From Ferrovum sp. JA12 (GTDB lineage: Bacteria; Pseudomonadota; Gammaproteobacteria; Burkholderiales; Ferrovaceae): 64,000 nucleotides of DNA. Location: the NCBI RefSeq assembly GCF_001431705.1, contig NZ_LJWX01000001.1, positions 434,001 through 498,000 on the forward strand, read 5' to 3'. Position 1 is the first letter of the stretch; the number at the start of each line of letters is the position of its first letter. Positions 42,792 to 53,495 of the stretch are shown piece after piece. Made by a program: the position numbers and the translations under genes. Below the pieces are notes generated by a model. The model saw only the letters and a list, made by a program, of their open reading frames with translations. It had not been told where the DNA came from and searched no databases.

Positions 42792-43496
42792 ATGGTAAAA
42801 AAAACCACTTTCTTATGGGTATTATTACTATCACTGGTTATTCATATCTGTATATTATGGTTTTTTTTATCTCAATACCCCTTACCTCAGATTAATACTC
42901 TTCCCTTTTCTGACACACAAGCCCCTGTTAATTTAACCTGGTTTTCGGAGAATTTAGTGCCCCCTAAAGAGCCTAATATTCAACCCTCCTTAGCATCAAA
43001 AGACATAACAAGGTTTAAAAAGAAAGATATTGTTTTGCCTGTCGTGGGTCTCAAAAAAAGCCCGATTAATGATCATAAAGATTTAATTACGCAAAGTTTA
43101 GACATGGCTAAGCACTTGGAGGCAGAGAGAGTAGGTACTAAAAGAATTATAAATAGTATTAATAATCAATATGCTGTTATTCAGCAGTATGAGAATGATT
43201 TTAGAGGTAAAGTGGAAAGAATTGGTTCTGTGAATTATCCCGCACCAGTTAACGGTAATCCTTTATCTGGAAATGTAAGAGTCAGCGTAGTTATAGACAG
43301 TAACGGACATATTCAAGAATTACTGGTTTTAAGAAGCTCCGGGGTCATTGCTCTGGATCAGGCTGCTATCAACATTATTCGTCTTTGCGACCCTTTCCCT
43401 CCTTTTTCAGAGACCATGAAGGCCATCACAGATGAGGTCAGAATTACCAGAACCTTTGTCTTTAGACAAACTGATGAGTCAGTTATTAGTCATTAG
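42792..43496 (+). CDS. TonB-family protein
   Basis: 234 residues. One N-terminal membrane helix (LWVLLLSLVIHICILWFFL, about 9-27), a linker without the usual long Pro-rich repeat, and a C-terminal TonB-like domain (VRVSVVIDSNGHIQELLVLRSSGVIALDQAAINIIRLCDPFPPF). It may transmit proton-motive energy to outer-membrane receptors, but no exbB/exbD or receptor is adjacent, so an envelope role is only inferred. Its stop overlaps the photolyase stop in TTAG (43493-43496). Confidence 0.82.
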   Translation: MVKKTTFLWVLLLSLVIHICILWFFLSQYPLPQINTLPFSDTQAPVNLTWFSENLVPPKEPNIQPSLASKDITRFKKKDIVLPVVGLKKSPINDHKDLITQSLDMAKHLEAERVGTKRIINSINNQYAVIQQYENDFRGKVERIGSVNYPAPVNGNPLSGNVRVSVVIDSNGHIQELLVLRSSGVIALDQAAINIIRLCDPFPPFSETMKAITDEVRITRTFVFRQTDESVISH

Positions 43497-44926
43497 ATCA
43501 TCTTATAAAGAGCCAGTGTTTTCTCTCTAGCTATCTTATGATCGACTATAGGCGCTGGATAATCTATCCCAATGAGGCAGTGATATTGTTGTTGCTCGAA
43601 CTCCGATAACAGCCATGGGCTATGAATTTTGGTAGATGGGATACTCTTTAACTCAGGACAATAGCGTTTAATAAAACCCCCTTCACTATCAAACTTCTCC
43701 GATTGGGCAATGGGATTAAAAATTCTAAACCATGGCTGTGCATCGCAACCAGTGGAGGCAGACCATTGCCATCCACCATTGTTGGCAGACAGATCAAAAT
43801 CATTTAAATGCACACTAAAAAAAGACTCTCCCCAGCGCCAATCAATTTGTAAGTCTTTTACCAGAAAAGAAGCGCTGATCATTCGCAAACGGTTATGCAT
43901 AAACCCAGTTTGTATCAGTTGTCTCATGGCGGCGTCAATAATAGGGTAGCCCGTATTTCCAGTACACCATGCTGTAAACCATGTAGGGTTATTTTCAAAC
44001 ATTAACTTATCCCATTCCTTTTTGAAGGCTCCTTTTGTAACATGCGGAAAATGCCAAAGAATAGAAAAATAAAAATCGCGCCAAATCAGTTCATTTAACC
44101 AGCTTGCGGATCCTTGGTTATTTAGTTGAAGTGCCTGTCTGACTAACTCTCTAACAGATATCGTACCAAATCTGGAATGAACGGATAAATAAGAAACACC
44201 CCTAATGCCCGGAAAATCTCTACGTTCATGGTAATAGGGCATCCTGGGTATAAATTCCTTGAGTAGATTCCTTGCACCCGACTCTCCAGCAATAATCTTT
44301 AACTCAGTTAAGTTAGTTGACATAAAACCAAGATCAGTCAAAGTCGGTATTACGTAATTAATAAGATTAGATTTTGCAAGATGAGAGAAATCTACTTCTT
44401 CTAAGCTATAGTGCTCAGCTGATAGTTGTTTTAACCAATTATTCTTGTAGGGAGTGAAAACAGTATAGGGCTTCTTTTGTGCTGTCAGAACTTCTTCCTT
44501 TTCGAAAACTGCGTGGTCTTTAAAAGTGAATAGCTTGATATTGCTCACCTGTAGATTTTCTTCAATAGCCTTATCTCTTTGTCTCGCGTAAGGTTCATAG
44601 TCATGATTTGTCACCACGGCATCTACTGATAGTTGTTGTGCCAATTGAGGAATAATGTTGGTTGGGAAACCGTCAACTATAATTAAATCTCCGCCATGGG
44701 CGATTAAGTTGTGTTTTAGCTCTTCAAGTGAGCGCCAGATAAACTCTACTCGACGATCTTGTTTGTTGGGTAGTTGATCAAGAATATTTCTGTCAAATAC
44801 GAAGACACAGTAGACATTGTGAAAATTGTTCAGAGCATAGCTTAAACCACGATTGTCATATAAACGTAGGTCTCGACGGAACCAAAACAGTGCTTTTTTT
44901 AAAGAGTTAACTTGTGTGCTTTGCAT
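43493..44926 (-). CDS. phr: deoxyribodipyrimidine photo-lyase
   Basis: 477 residues. ALFWFRRDLRLYDNRGL is the N-terminal antenna-chromophore domain. The C-terminal FAD domain shows LNELIWRDFYFSILWHFPHV, GNTGYPIIDAAMRQL, TGFMHNRLRMISASFL and DFDLSANNGGWQWSASTGCDAQPWFRIFNP, the CPD class I photolyase set. It repairs UV pyrimidine dimers with blue light. It is a single gene facing the TonB-like gene; its start lies 54 bp from that of yqgE. Confidence 0.95.
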   Translation of the reverse strand: MQSTQVNSLKKALFWFRRDLRLYDNRGLSYALNNFHNVYCVFVFDRNILDQLPNKQDRRVEFIWRSLEELKHNLIAHGGDLIIVDGFPTNIIPQLAQQLSVDAVVTNHDYEPYARQRDKAIEENLQVSNIKLFTFKDHAVFEKEEVLTAQKKPYTVFTPYKNNWLKQLSAEHYSLEEVDFSHLAKSNLINYVIPTLTDLGFMSTNLTELKIIAGESGARNLLKEFIPRMPYYHERRDFPGIRGVSYLSVHSRFGTISVRELVRQALQLNNQGSASWLNELIWRDFYFSILWHFPHVTKGAFKKEWDKLMFENNPTWFTAWCTGNTGYPIIDAAMRQLIQTGFMHNRLRMISASFLVKDLQIDWRWGESFFSVHLNDFDLSANNGGWQWSASTGCDAQPWFRIFNPIAQSEKFDSEGGFIKRYCPELKSIPSTKIHSPWLLSEFEQQQYHCLIGIDYPAPIVDHKIAREKTLALYKMI

Positions 44927-44980
44927 TTTTCACCCGTAAAACGTCATCGAATTCTTATGACTTATGAGATAATCATTAGC

Positions 44981-45541
44981 ATGACAACGGTAAATTTAAC
45001 CAATCATTTTCTTATCGCCATGCCTGCCATGCAGGATCTTAATTTTTCAGGAACCCTTACTTATATCTGTCGCCACAATGAGCAAGGCGCCTTAGGTCTT
45101 GTCATCAACAGACCTACAGACATTACCTTGGTTCAGTTATTTAATCAAATTGAAGTGCCGTTAGAACACCCTGATTCTGTAGAGGGTTTTGTCCATTTGG
45201 GCGGCCCAGTTCAAACGGATAGGGGGTTTGTACTGCATTCGCCAGTGGGTGAATGGCGCTCCAGTTTGAAAATAAACGATCAACTGGCATTAACCACATC
45301 GAAAGATATCTTAGAAGATATTGCTAAGGGTGCTGGCGCAGAGCAAGTATTTATCACTTTGGGGTATGCTGGCTGGGAGGCGGGTCAACTAGAGGAAGAA
45401 ATTAAACTTAATAGCTGGTTAACTGTTGAAGCTAATTTGGAGATTATTTTTAAAGTGCCTGTGCAACAGCGATTTAACGCAGCGGTGCAATTATTAGGTT
45501 TTGATTTGTCTATGCTAAGCGGTGAGGCGGGACATGCCTAG
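44981..45541 (+). CDS. YqgE/AlgH family protein
   Basis: 186 residues from ATG 44981 (MTTVNLTNHFLIAMPAMQD), the normal family size. The upstream in-frame starts at 44912 and 44957 add residues without similarity. LTYICRHNEQGALGLVINRP and VHLGGPVQTDRGFVLHS are the family blocks, with LGYAGWEAGQLEEE later. The function is unsettled (DUF179). It overlaps ruvX by 8 bp, the usual neighbour in proteobacteria. Confidence 0.9.
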   Translation: MTTVNLTNHFLIAMPAMQDLNFSGTLTYICRHNEQGALGLVINRPTDITLVQLFNQIEVPLEHPDSVEGFVHLGGPVQTDRGFVLHSPVGEWRSSLKINDQLALTTSKDILEDIAKGAGAEQVFITLGYAGWEAGQLEEEIKLNSWLTVEANLEIIFKVPVQQRFNAAVQLLGFDLSMLSGEAGHA

Positions 45542-45959
45542 GGGGACGCTACTGGCGTTTGATTTTGGGTTACGTTATACAGGGGTGGCGATTGGTGAAG
45601 CGACGCTCAACTCCACAAGGCCACTACAAACTATAGAAACCACTGGTTATCGTGAACGATTGAATCAGGCATTAGCCATTACAAAGAATTGGGATCCCGT
45701 ACTGTTAGTGGTAGGACTTCCTTTGGATAAAGAGGGTAACGAACAGCCTTTGAGCCAGGAGTGTCGTCAATTTGCTCAACAGTTGGAACAATTAACTGGA
45801 ATCAAAACCACATTAATTGATGAGCGTTATACATCCCTTGAAGCAGATTTAATCATGAAAGAGCGTGGTATGAAAGTCAAGGACAGGAACCTCATGCAGC
45901 ATGCACAAGCTGCTGCAATTATTCTACAGAGCTATATGGAGTCTCTAGGTAATGAATAA
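45534..45959 (+). CDS. ruvX: Holliday junction resolvase-like protein RuvX (YqgF)
   Basis: 141 residues from ATG 45534 ([21 protein letters not shown]), with GAGGCGGG as ribosome site; a GTG at 45522 is possible but less likely. The [11 protein letters not shown] strand holds the first catalytic Asp of the RNase H-like fold. [23 protein letters not shown] and [10 protein letters not shown] follow. By family knowledge it acts in 16S rRNA 5' processing or recombination. It overlaps pyrB by 8 bp. Confidence 0.94.
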   Translation: MPRGTLLAFDFGLRYTGVAIGEATLNSTRPLQTIETTGYRERLNQALAITKNWDPVLLVVGLPLDKEGNEQPLSQECRQFAQQLEQLTGIKTTLIDERYTSLEADLIMKERGMKVKDRNLMQHAQAAAIILQSYMESLGNE

Positions 45960-46923
45960 AAATATTCAGTTAAATCAAGCAGGACAACTTCAACATTTGC
46001 TAACCATTGAAGGGCTACCTCCGGCGATACTCTATCAAATATTAGATACAGCAAAGTCTTATGAATATGTTGCTCACCAGGAAATTAAAAAGGTTCCTGT
46101 TTTGCAAGGCAAATCAGTGTTTAATTTATTTTTTGAGCCATCCACCAGAACAAGAACCACCTTTGAGATTGCGGCAAAACGTTTATCCGCCGACGTTATT
46201 AATTTGAATGTTAGCGCTTCTAGTCAAAGTAAGGGAGAGACATTACTTGATACAGTAGACAATTTATCTGCTATGCAGGCTGATATGTTTGTGGTGCGTC
46301 ATGCTGATAGCGGTGCGGCACACTTAATTGCTAATCACGTGGCCCCTAATATCCATGTTATCAACGCAGGTGATGGTCGTCACGCGCATCCTACTCAAGC
46401 TTTGCTTGATATGTACACTATTCGTCATTACAAAGGTAATTTTAATCAGTTAAAAGTTGCCATTGTGGGCGATGTATTGCATTCGCGTGTGGCACGTTCA
46501 CAAATTCATGCCCTGACTACCTTAGGTGTATCAGAAGTACGTATTATTGGCCCAAAAACACTCCTTCCCAGAAATGTCGAAAGAATGGGGGTACATGTTT
46601 TTCATGACATGGTACAGGGCTTAAAAGGAGTGGATGTGGTGATTATGTTACGTCTGCAAAATGAGCGGATGAATGGTGCACTGTTACCTAGTCGTGACGA
46701 ATACTTTAAGTTTTATGGATTAACCCGAGATAAACTGATGTATGCAAAACCAGATGCTATTGTGATGCATCCTGGACCAATGAATCGTGGTGTAGAGATC
46801 GATTCTGAGGTGGCCGATGGGGCTCAATCAGTGATTTTGTCACAGGTTACTTTTGGCATTGCAGTGCGTATGGCAGTCATGTCGATCTTAGTGGGTAATA
46901 CCGGTGCGGAGAAGAGTATATGA
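45952..46923 (+). CDS. pyrB: aspartate carbamoyltransferase catalytic subunit
   Basis: 323 residues. [19 protein letters not shown] binds carbamoyl phosphate, and [12 protein letters not shown] and [12 protein letters not shown] are the active-site blocks. It makes carbamoyl-aspartate in pyrimidine synthesis. No pyrI regulatory subunit is visible; the next gene (ATGA overlap) is the inactive-looking PyrC', which fits the class A ATCase-PyrC' assembly known from Pseudomonas. Confidence 0.96.
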   Translation: MNKNIQLNQAGQLQHLLTIEGLPPAILYQILDTAKSYEYVAHQEIKKVPVLQGKSVFNLFFEPSTRTRTTFEIAAKRLSADVINLNVSASSQSKGETLLDTVDNLSAMQADMFVVRHADSGAAHLIANHVAPNIHVINAGDGRHAHPTQALLDMYTIRHYKGNFNQLKVAIVGDVLHSRVARSQIHALTTLGVSEVRIIGPKTLLPRNVERMGVHVFHDMVQGLKGVDVVIMLRLQNERMNGALLPSRDEYFKFYGLTRDKLMYAKPDAIVMHPGPMNRGVEIDSEVADGAQSVILSQVTFGIAVRMAVMSILVGNTGAEKSI

Positions 46924-48203
46924 AAATCCAGATAACTAGAGGGAAAATCATCGATCCTCACAACCAAACTGTTCTTGCGGCAGACTTGTTTATTGCAGCA
47001 GGAAAAATCATATCAATTGATAAAGCACCACAGGGTTTTGTTCCTAATCGTATTATTGATGCCCACGAAAAATTTATTATTCCAGGACTAGTGGATTTAT
47101 CAGCACGTTTGCGAGAACCTGGTTTTGAGTATTTGGCTACCCTCGAGAGTGAGATGCTGGCAGCTAGCGCAGGAGGTGTGACTTCTCTTGTGTGCCCTCC
47201 TGATACAGATCCCCCATTAGATGAGCCGGGCTTGGTTGAAATGCTCAAACATCGAGCTAAGGGTAAAAATCAGACCAACGTCTATCCTTTGGGGGCGTTA
47301 ACCATGCAATTAAAAGGTGAGCGTCTGACGGAAATGGGTGAGCTAAAAGAAGCAGGTTGTATTGGATTTTCCCAAGCTAATCAATTGATTGCTGATAAGC
47401 AGGTACTCTTAAGAGCTATGGATTATGCGGCTACCTTTGGTTTTTCAGTATGGCTACAACCCCAGGATCCTTACTTATCTAAAGGAGGGGTAGCCCATGA
47501 TGGAGAGGTGGCTAACCGTTTAGGCCTCCCGGTTATACCAAGTTGTGCAGAAAGTGTCGCAATTCACACCATCATAGAATTAATGAGAGAAACAGGAGCA
47601 CGAATTCATTTATGCCGCATCTCAACAGCTAAGGCAGTAAGATTAATTAAACAAGCGAAAGAGGAAGGATTACCCATTACTGCTGATGTATCTATTAATA
47701 GCTTACACTTAACAGAACATGACATCAGTTACTTTGACTCTAACTGTCATTTAATTCCCCCACTAAGGAGTATAGAGGACAAGGAAGCACTACGACAAGG
47801 ATTAAAAGAAGGCATTATTGACGTTCTCGTATCAGATCACTCACCCGTGGATGAAGATGTTAAACAACTTCCATTTCAAGCTTCAGAGGTGGGAGCAACG
47901 GGCCTGGAACTCTTACTTCCCTTAACTCTCAAATGGTGTAATGAGGAGAAAATTCCTCTTCCTCAGGCGTTGAGTCGTGTGACTTCTCGCCCAGCTGAGA
48001 TTTTAGGCATTTCTGCGGGTAAGATCAGCGTAGGCGAGCAGGCCGATATATGTGTTTTTGATCCTGAAAGAGAATGGTGGGTGACCCCAGAAATACTTAA
48101 AAGTCAGGGCAAAAATACGCCATTTGTGAACCGTCCTCTATTAGGAAAAGTATCCCATACCATTATCGGTGGTTTTTTAATTTACGAAGATGCAAGAGCT
48201 TAA
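46920..48203 (+). CDS. pyrC': dihydroorotase-like protein PyrC' (probably non-catalytic)
   Basis: 427 residues of the class I dihydroorotase fold. Where active enzymes have D-x-HxH-LREPG, this protein has [12 protein letters not shown]61 and R63 replace the two metal-binding histidines. The expected metal Asp/His positions in the middle ([10 protein letters not shown]) are also altered, while the C-terminal SDHSPVDED motif is kept. By comparison with Pseudomonas PyrX it likely stabilises ATCase instead of catalysing; a true pyrC would then lie elsewhere. It overlaps pyrB by four bases. Confidence 0.88.
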   Translation: MKIQITRGKIIDPHNQTVLAADLFIAAGKIISIDKAPQGFVPNRIIDAHEKFIIPGLVDLSARLREPGFEYLATLESEMLAASAGGVTSLVCPPDTDPPLDEPGLVEMLKHRAKGKNQTNVYPLGALTMQLKGERLTEMGELKEAGCIGFSQANQLIADKQVLLRAMDYAATFGFSVWLQPQDPYLSKGGVAHDGEVANRLGLPVIPSCAESVAIHTIIELMRETGARIHLCRISTAKAVRLIKQAKEEGLPITADVSINSLHLTEHDISYFDSNCHLIPPLRSIEDKEALRQGLKEGIIDVLVSDHSPVDEDVKQLPFQASEVGATGLELLLPLTLKWCNEEKIPLPQALSRVTSRPAEILGISAGKISVGEQADICVFDPEREWWVTPEILKSQGKNTPFVNRPLLGKVSHTIIGGFLIYEDARA

Positions 48204-48209
48204 ATACAA

Positions 48210-50231
48210 ATGAATCCATTATTAGACTTCTCTGGGTTACCCAAATTTGACCAAATTCAACCCACGCACGTTGATGAAGCCATTAAAGAATTAATCGAAC
48301 GATGCCAGCATGCGTTGGCAGAAGTGTTAGAGCAAAGTCATGCACCCACTTGGGAGAACTTTGTTTGGCCTTTAGAAAAAGCTAATGAGGAACTGTCTCG
48401 TGCATGGGGTCAGGTGGCTCATTTGAATTCTGTGGTTAACACTCCAGAATTACGTGATGCTTATAATCGTAATTTGCCTATTATCACGGAGTATTGGGCT
48501 AGGTTAGCTCAACACCAGAGACTTTATGAGGGTTTTAAATGTTTAAAGTCAAGTGAGGACTTTAATCAACTCACCTCTGTGCGACAAAAAATTGTAGAAA
48601 ACGAGTTAAGAGATTTTAGATTAGGAGGGGCAGAGCTTTCAGAGGCGGAGAAATCTACCTTTTTAAAGCTAGAGAATGATCTGGCCGAAGCGGCTGCTAA
48701 GTTTGAGCAAAATTTGCTAGATACTATGAATGAATATACTTACCTTGTCACGGATGATGATCTGTTATTGGGCTTACCTGATGATGTGATTAGTACTGCA
48801 CGTGATTTAGCTCAAAAAAGTCATCAGTCAGGTTATCTGTTAACTTTGCATGCTCCGTGTTATTTACCGGTCATGCAATATGCTCACTCAAGAGCACTGC
48901 GTGAAACACTGTATTATGCCTATGCAACGCGCGCGTCAGAATTTGGCAAACCTGAATGGGATAATACTCATCTTATTGCTAATATTCTAGATTGGCGTGC
49001 TCAACAGGCTGCTTTATTGGGTTTTAAACATTATGCAGAATTGTCTCTTGAGAGCAAAATGGCTAAATCAGCAGAGGAAGTCATGGATTTTCTTAAGGAT
49101 CTGGCCATGAAAGCCAAACCTTATGCTTTACAGGACTGGCAAGATTTAGTGGCTTTTGCATCACAGCAATGCGCTATAGAGGAGATGATGCCCTGGGATG
49201 TAGCGTACGTGTCTGAGAAGCTGAGGATCAAGCGTTATGACTTTTCAGATCTTGAGGTAAAAAACTATTTTCCTGAGGATAAAGTTTTGGCAGGATTATT
49301 TCGGGTCATTCATAAATTGTATGGTCTGTCAGTCATCCCTGAGAGTACGCCAGTTTGGCATCAGGACGTAAGATTCTATTCACTGGTTAATCAACAACAA
49401 CAAACAGTTGGGCAGTTTTATATTGATCTTTACGCGCGCACAGGAAAGCGTGGTGGAGCATGGATGGATGAAGTTATCACACGTCGTCGTCGTGGTGGTG
49501 ATGATTGGACTATTCCTGTGGCCTATCTTACCTGTAACTTCTCCTCGCCAGTGGCCAACAAACCTGCAACGTTTACCCATGATGAGGTTATTACCTTATT
49601 TCATGAGTTTGGCCATGGACTTCATCATTTGTTAACAGAAATTGATGATCTATCAGTTTCCGGTATCCATGGTGTGGAATGGGATGCAGTGGAGCTCCCC
49701 AGTCAGTTTATGGAAAACTTTTGCTGGGAGTGGGATGTATTAAAAGAAATGACCGGGCATATAGAGACGGGTGAACATTTACCTAAAGCACTATTTGAGC
49801 GCATGATACAAGCAAAAAATTTCCAAAGTGGAATGCAAACTGTTCGTCAAATTGAGTTTTCATTGTTTGATATGCAAATTCACTGTGGTTTATTAGCCAA
49901 CCAGTCTCCTCTGCAAGTGCTTGAGAGTATTCGTAAACAAGTGGCGGTTATCCAACCCCCTCATTGGCATCGGTTTCCCCATGGTTTTAGTCACATTTTT
50001 GCTGGAGGTTATGCCGCAGGCTATTACAGTTATAAATGGGCTGAGGTTCTCTCAGCGGATGCCTACTCTTTATTTGAGGAACACGGTGTGTTGAACGCCA
50101 CCATTGGTCATCATTTTCGTGAAGAGATATTGGCTAAAGGCGGATCAAGGTCCGCCTTAGACTCTTTTGTTGCGTTTCGTGGACGAGAACCAACCATTGA
50201 TGCCCTATTAAGACACCATGGTATGGCTTAA
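48210..50231 (+). CDS. prlC: oligopeptidase A (M3 metallopeptidase)
   Basis: 673 residues. The zinc motif HEFGH is at residues 465-469 (TLFHEFGHGLHHLL), with the third ligand Glu in a downstream SQFMENFCWEWDVL block. It starts MNPLLDFSGLPKFDQI and ends TIDALLRHHGMA, as PrlC proteins do. It cleaves short peptides and signal peptide fragments in the cytoplasm. xthA begins at the base after its stop. Confidence 0.96.
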   Translation: MNPLLDFSGLPKFDQIQPTHVDEAIKELIERCQHALAEVLEQSHAPTWENFVWPLEKANEELSRAWGQVAHLNSVVNTPELRDAYNRNLPIITEYWARLAQHQRLYEGFKCLKSSEDFNQLTSVRQKIVENELRDFRLGGAELSEAEKSTFLKLENDLAEAAAKFEQNLLDTMNEYTYLVTDDDLLLGLPDDVISTARDLAQKSHQSGYLLTLHAPCYLPVMQYAHSRALRETLYYAYATRASEFGKPEWDNTHLIANILDWRAQQAALLGFKHYAELSLESKMAKSAEEVMDFLKDLAMKAKPYALQDWQDLVAFASQQCAIEEMMPWDVAYVSEKLRIKRYDFSDLEVKNYFPEDKVLAGLFRVIHKLYGLSVIPESTPVWHQDVRFYSLVNQQQQTVGQFYIDLYARTGKRGGAWMDEVITRRRRGGDDWTIPVAYLTCNFSSPVANKPATFTHDEVITLFHEFGHGLHHLLTEIDDLSVSGIHGVEWDAVELPSQFMENFCWEWDVLKEMTGHIETGEHLPKALFERMIQAKNFQSGMQTVRQIEFSLFDMQIHCGLLANQSPLQVLESIRKQVAVIQPPHWHRFPHGFSHIFAGGYAAGYYSYKWAEVLSADAYSLFEEHGVLNATIGHHFREEILAKGGSRSALDSFVAFRGREPTIDALLRHHGMA

Positions 50232-51014
50232 ATGCGTATAGCCACCTGGAATGTCAATTCGATTAAAGTCCGTATGGAGCAAGTGGGTGAATGGATCCAT
50301 AACACTGCACCTGATGTATTATGTTTACAAGAACTTAAGTGTGAAACCAGTCAGTTTCCACTGAGCTACTTTAGCGATTTGGGTTATCACGCAGCACTGG
50401 CTGGCCAAAAAACTTATAATGGTGTTGCGATATTAAGTCGTCATGAACTCTCCTCCGTTGAAGTAGGTATTCCCCGATTTGACGATCCCCAGCAGCGAGT
50501 TGTAGCCGCCAACATCAATACAGTGAGGGTTATCAGTGCTTATTGCCCAAACGGTGAGTCAGTTATCTCAGACAAATATCAATATAAGTTAAAGTGGTTT
50601 AAAGAGCTTAATGAGTACTTAAAAAAGCAATTGGTGACCCATGAAAAATTAATCATTTTAGGTGATTTTAATATTGCTCCAAGTGATATGGATGTTTATG
50701 ACCCCAAGGTCTATCAAGATGAGGTATTGTGTACTGATTTGGAGCGTCAGGCTTTTCAAGAACTGCTCAGTTTAGGATTGGTGGATGGTTTTCGACATTG
50801 TCATCCGGATCTTTCTGGGTTTACTTGGTGGCATTATAGGATGAACGCTTTTAAACGTAAAATGGGGTTAAGAATTGATCATATCTTGGTGAGTCAAGCC
50901 CTCGTGCCGGCGTTATTAGCTTGTGAGGTGGACATTAATCCCAGAGGTAATGAGCGACCCTCGGATCATGCCCCACTATTTGTGGACTTATCTTCTTCTA
51001 ACCCCAGTTCTTGA
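50232..51014 (+). CDS. xthA: exodeoxyribonuclease III
   Basis: 260 residues. MRIATWNVNSIKVRMEQV, CLQELKCET, YNGVAILSR, ILGDFNIAPSDMDVYDP and a C-terminal RIDHILVSQAL with SDHAP are the exonuclease III/AP endonuclease catalytic blocks. It incises abasic sites in base-excision repair. Its last 49 bp overlap the 3' end of ntrC on the other strand. Confidence 0.96.
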   Translation: MRIATWNVNSIKVRMEQVGEWIHNTAPDVLCLQELKCETSQFPLSYFSDLGYHAALAGQKTYNGVAILSRHELSSVEVGIPRFDDPQQRVVAANINTVRVISAYCPNGESVISDKYQYKLKWFKELNEYLKKQLVTHEKLIILGDFNIAPSDMDVYDPKVYQDEVLCTDLERQAFQELLSLGLVDGFRHCHPDLSGFTWWHYRMNAFKRKMGLRIDHILVSQALVPALLACEVDINPRGNERPSDHAPLFVDLSSSNPSS

Positions 51015-52396
51015 ATTTTTCGGGTCAGTGTATTTCTTCCCCAACCTAACAAATGAGCTGCCTCAATTTTTTTCCCTGCGGTATGAATGAGAGCCTGTTC
51101 AATTAATATTCGCTCAAAGTCAGTAACAAGACGATTTAAAATTCTCTGTTCGCCTTGAGCAAGCGAGGAAGTTACCTCATGTTTTAGGGCATTTTGCCAG
51201 TTTGTTGTACCGTTAATATCTTTTTCGTTGGAGTCATTGGCAGAGATAGTTTTGATATCCTCAGGTAAATCAGCCGTGTCCACCGAGACACCGGGGGCCA
51301 TGACGCTAACCCAGTGGCATAGATTTTCTAATTGTCTAACATTACCGCGCCATGGCAAATTTTTCAAGAACGCCATAGCGCTGTCTGTGAAACGCTTGGT
51401 TTCCACTTGTAGTTCGCGAGCACTCTTTTGTAAAAAATAACGTGCTAAGAGTGGAATATCATCACGTCGATCGTGCAGTGATGGAATACGAATACGAATT
51501 ACGTTGAGTCGGTGATATAAATCCTCTCTAAAAAGTCCGTCATTAACTCGTTGTTCTAGGTTTTGATGGGTAGCAGCAATAATTCGTACATGACTTTGGA
51601 TGGGCGCTTGCCCTCCCACGCGGTAATAATGACCATCGGATAAAACCCGGAGTAATCGCGTTTGTAGATCAGAGGGCATGTCTCCTATTTCATCTAGAAA
51701 TAGAGTGCCACCTTCCGCTTGCTCAAAACGTCCCTTACGGAGTGTGTTAGCTCCGGTAAAGGCTCCTCTTTCATGACCAAAGAGCTCTGATTCTAAGAGT
51801 TCTTTGGGAATTGCAGCAGTATTGATTGCAATGAAAGGCTTATTAGCTCTTTGACTATGTCGATGTAGGGCGCGTGCCACCAATTCTTTACCGGTCCCTG
51901 ACTCTCCTGTAATCAAAACTGTTGCAGTAGATTGGGATAAGCGACCGATTGCCCTAAAAACCTCTTGCATGGCAGGGGCTTGACCCAGGATTTCTGGTGT
52001 TAGGCATTCATCAATGATTGTATTTTCGAGATCAGTGCTCTCATTAATAGCTCTTCTAATTAATTCTATAGCATGATCCACATCAAAGGGTTTAGGTAAG
52101 TATTCGTAAGCTCCTCCTTGAAAAGCACTCACAGCACTTTCGAGGTCAGAGTAGGCGGTCATAATGATAACGGGTAGGTTTGGATAATGTTGTTTTAGTT
52201 TTTCTAGTAAAGTTAATCCTGAGTTACCAGGCATTCTGATATCACTCACCACTATTTGTGGTTGTTGGTCCTCTAGGGCTTCGAGAGCCTCAGGAGCAGA
52301 TGAAAAGGTTTTATAAGCAATATTCTCTCGAGTTAGTGCTTTTTCAAATACCCATCGTATTGAACGATCATCATCTACTATCCATACAGGTTTCAT
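50966..52396 (-). CDS. ntrC: nitrogen regulation response regulator NtrC (NR-I)
   Basis: 476 residues in three modules. The receiver domain has phosphorylated D52 (VVSDIRMPG). The AAA+ sigma-54 activator domain has Walker A GESGTGKE, a GAFTGA loop in [11 protein letters not shown] and Walker [11 protein letters not shown]. The C-terminal Fis-type helix-turn-helix ([24 protein letters not shown]) binds DNA. It activates sigma-54 promoters such as those at 55082 and 31113. It follows ntrB by 28 bp. Confidence 0.97.
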   Translation of the reverse strand: MKPVWIVDDDRSIRWVFEKALTRENIAYKTFSSAPEALEALEDQQPQIVVSDIRMPGNSGLTLLEKLKQHYPNLPVIIMTAYSDLESAVSAFQGGAYEYLPKPFDVDHAIELIRRAINESTDLENTIIDECLTPEILGQAPAMQEVFRAIGRLSQSTATVLITGESGTGKELVARALHRHSQRANKPFIAINTAAIPKELLESELFGHERGAFTGANTLRKGRFEQAEGGTLFLDEIGDMPSDLQTRLLRVLSDGHYYRVGGQAPIQSHVRIIAATHQNLEQRVNDGLFREDLYHRLNVIRIRIPSLHDRRDDIPLLARYFLQKSARELQVETKRFTDSAMAFLKNLPWRGNVRQLENLCHWVSVMAPGVSVDTADLPEDIKTISANDSNEKDINGTTNWQNALKHEVTSSLAQGEQRILNRLVTDFERILIEQALIHTAGKKIEAAHLLGWGRNTLTRKIQELGLEEDKSTNSGA

Positions 52397-52424
52397 ATTA
52401 ATCCTTATTGTGCCATAGTCGATT

Positions 52425-53483
52425 TCAGTTGTATTCCGTTTCGGTAATCGGAAGTATTAAATCAAAACAGGTAAATCCTGGCCGACTTTCAAACTCAACC
52501 ATTCCATGATGTTGACTAATCAAATTCTGTGCCAACATTAAACCTAACCCCGTTCCACCCTCACGACCTGATACCAGTGGTTGAAATATACGGGGTTGAA
52601 GTGGTGGTGGAATCCCAGGACCGTTGTCGATAATTTTAACAACGATACCTAGTTTATAGCGTTTTTTAGCTAGGGTGATTTGCCGGAGTATACGGGTTTG
52701 TAAACGAATAACTCCATGATGTTGAATGGCTTGCGCAGCATTTCTGACGATATTAAGGATAGCTTGAATGAGTTGCTCCCGATCTGCGAGAAACTCAGGG
52801 ATACTTGTGTCATAGTCTCGATAAATACTTAATCGCTGTGGAAACTCAGCCAGCGTAACACTACGAACTCTCTCTAAGACTTCATGAATGTTAAGTGGGA
52901 CAGTTTGGTGCAGACGACTGTTAGGACTTAACATTCTATCTAAAAGAAGTTGCAATCGATCCGTTTCGTTTTTAATTACTTGGGTATATTCTTTTAATTC
53001 TGTTTGATGTAATTCTTTTTCAAGTAGTTGCGCAGCACCTTTAATACCACCTAACGGATTTCTAATTTCATGGGCCAGGTTACGTACAAGCTGCCGATTT
53101 ACTTCTTGGTCTTGAATAATTTTTTCTTCTTTTTCTATACGGACCCGTTGATTAATGGGGCGAAACTCTAGAAGAATGCCAGAGCATTGATCATCAAGTG
53201 GTGTGCCGGTACAGCTTAATATATGTTTGACATGGGAAATAGAATTAAACGACCACTCATGCTCGATGAAGCCCATTTTTTTTTCTAGCGATAAACGGCA
53301 GTCTTCTAAAAGACGTTCAATATCTAGCAAAAGATGATCTAGATGGTGATTAAATAGATTCTTGCGACTAACCGCAAAAAGATCTTCAGCTGCGGTATTA
53401 ATAAACATAATGGTGAGTTGTTGGTTTAGAACGATAACCGCAGTGGTTATCAAATCAAGTCCTTTAAAGTCTTCGTTTTTCAT
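52425..53483 (-). CDS. ntrB: nitrogen regulation sensor kinase NtrB (NR-II)
   Basis: 352 residues without membrane segments, as expected for cytoplasmic NtrB. An N-terminal PAS domain (about 5-120) precedes the phospho-acceptor H138 (NLAHEIRNPLGGIKGAAQLL). The N-box (NIVRNAAQAI) and G-box (IDNGPGIPPPLQPRIFQPLVSGREGGTGLGL) complete the ATPase domain. It phosphorylates NtrC under nitrogen shortage and is turned to phosphatase by PII. It starts 96 bp after glnA, just beyond a terminator, so part of its transcription probably reads through. Confidence 0.95.
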   Translation of the reverse strand: MKNEDFKGLDLITTAVIVLNQQLTIMFINTAAEDLFAVSRKNLFNHHLDHLLLDIERLLEDCRLSLEKKMGFIEHEWSFNSISHVKHILSCTGTPLDDQCSGILLEFRPINQRVRIEKEEKIIQDQEVNRQLVRNLAHEIRNPLGGIKGAAQLLEKELHQTELKEYTQVIKNETDRLQLLLDRMLSPNSRLHQTVPLNIHEVLERVRSVTLAEFPQRLSIYRDYDTSIPEFLADREQLIQAILNIVRNAAQAIQHHGVIRLQTRILRQITLAKKRYKLGIVVKIIDNGPGIPPPLQPRIFQPLVSGREGGTGLGLMLAQNLISQHHGMVEFESRPGFTCFDLILPITETEYN

Positions 53484-53495
53484 TATTAAATCAGT

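Noticed and set aside
44912-44980. Longer N-terminus for the YqgE-like protein
   Set aside because: It would overlap the divergent photolyase start and adds residues without family similarity; ATG 44981 gives the normal size.
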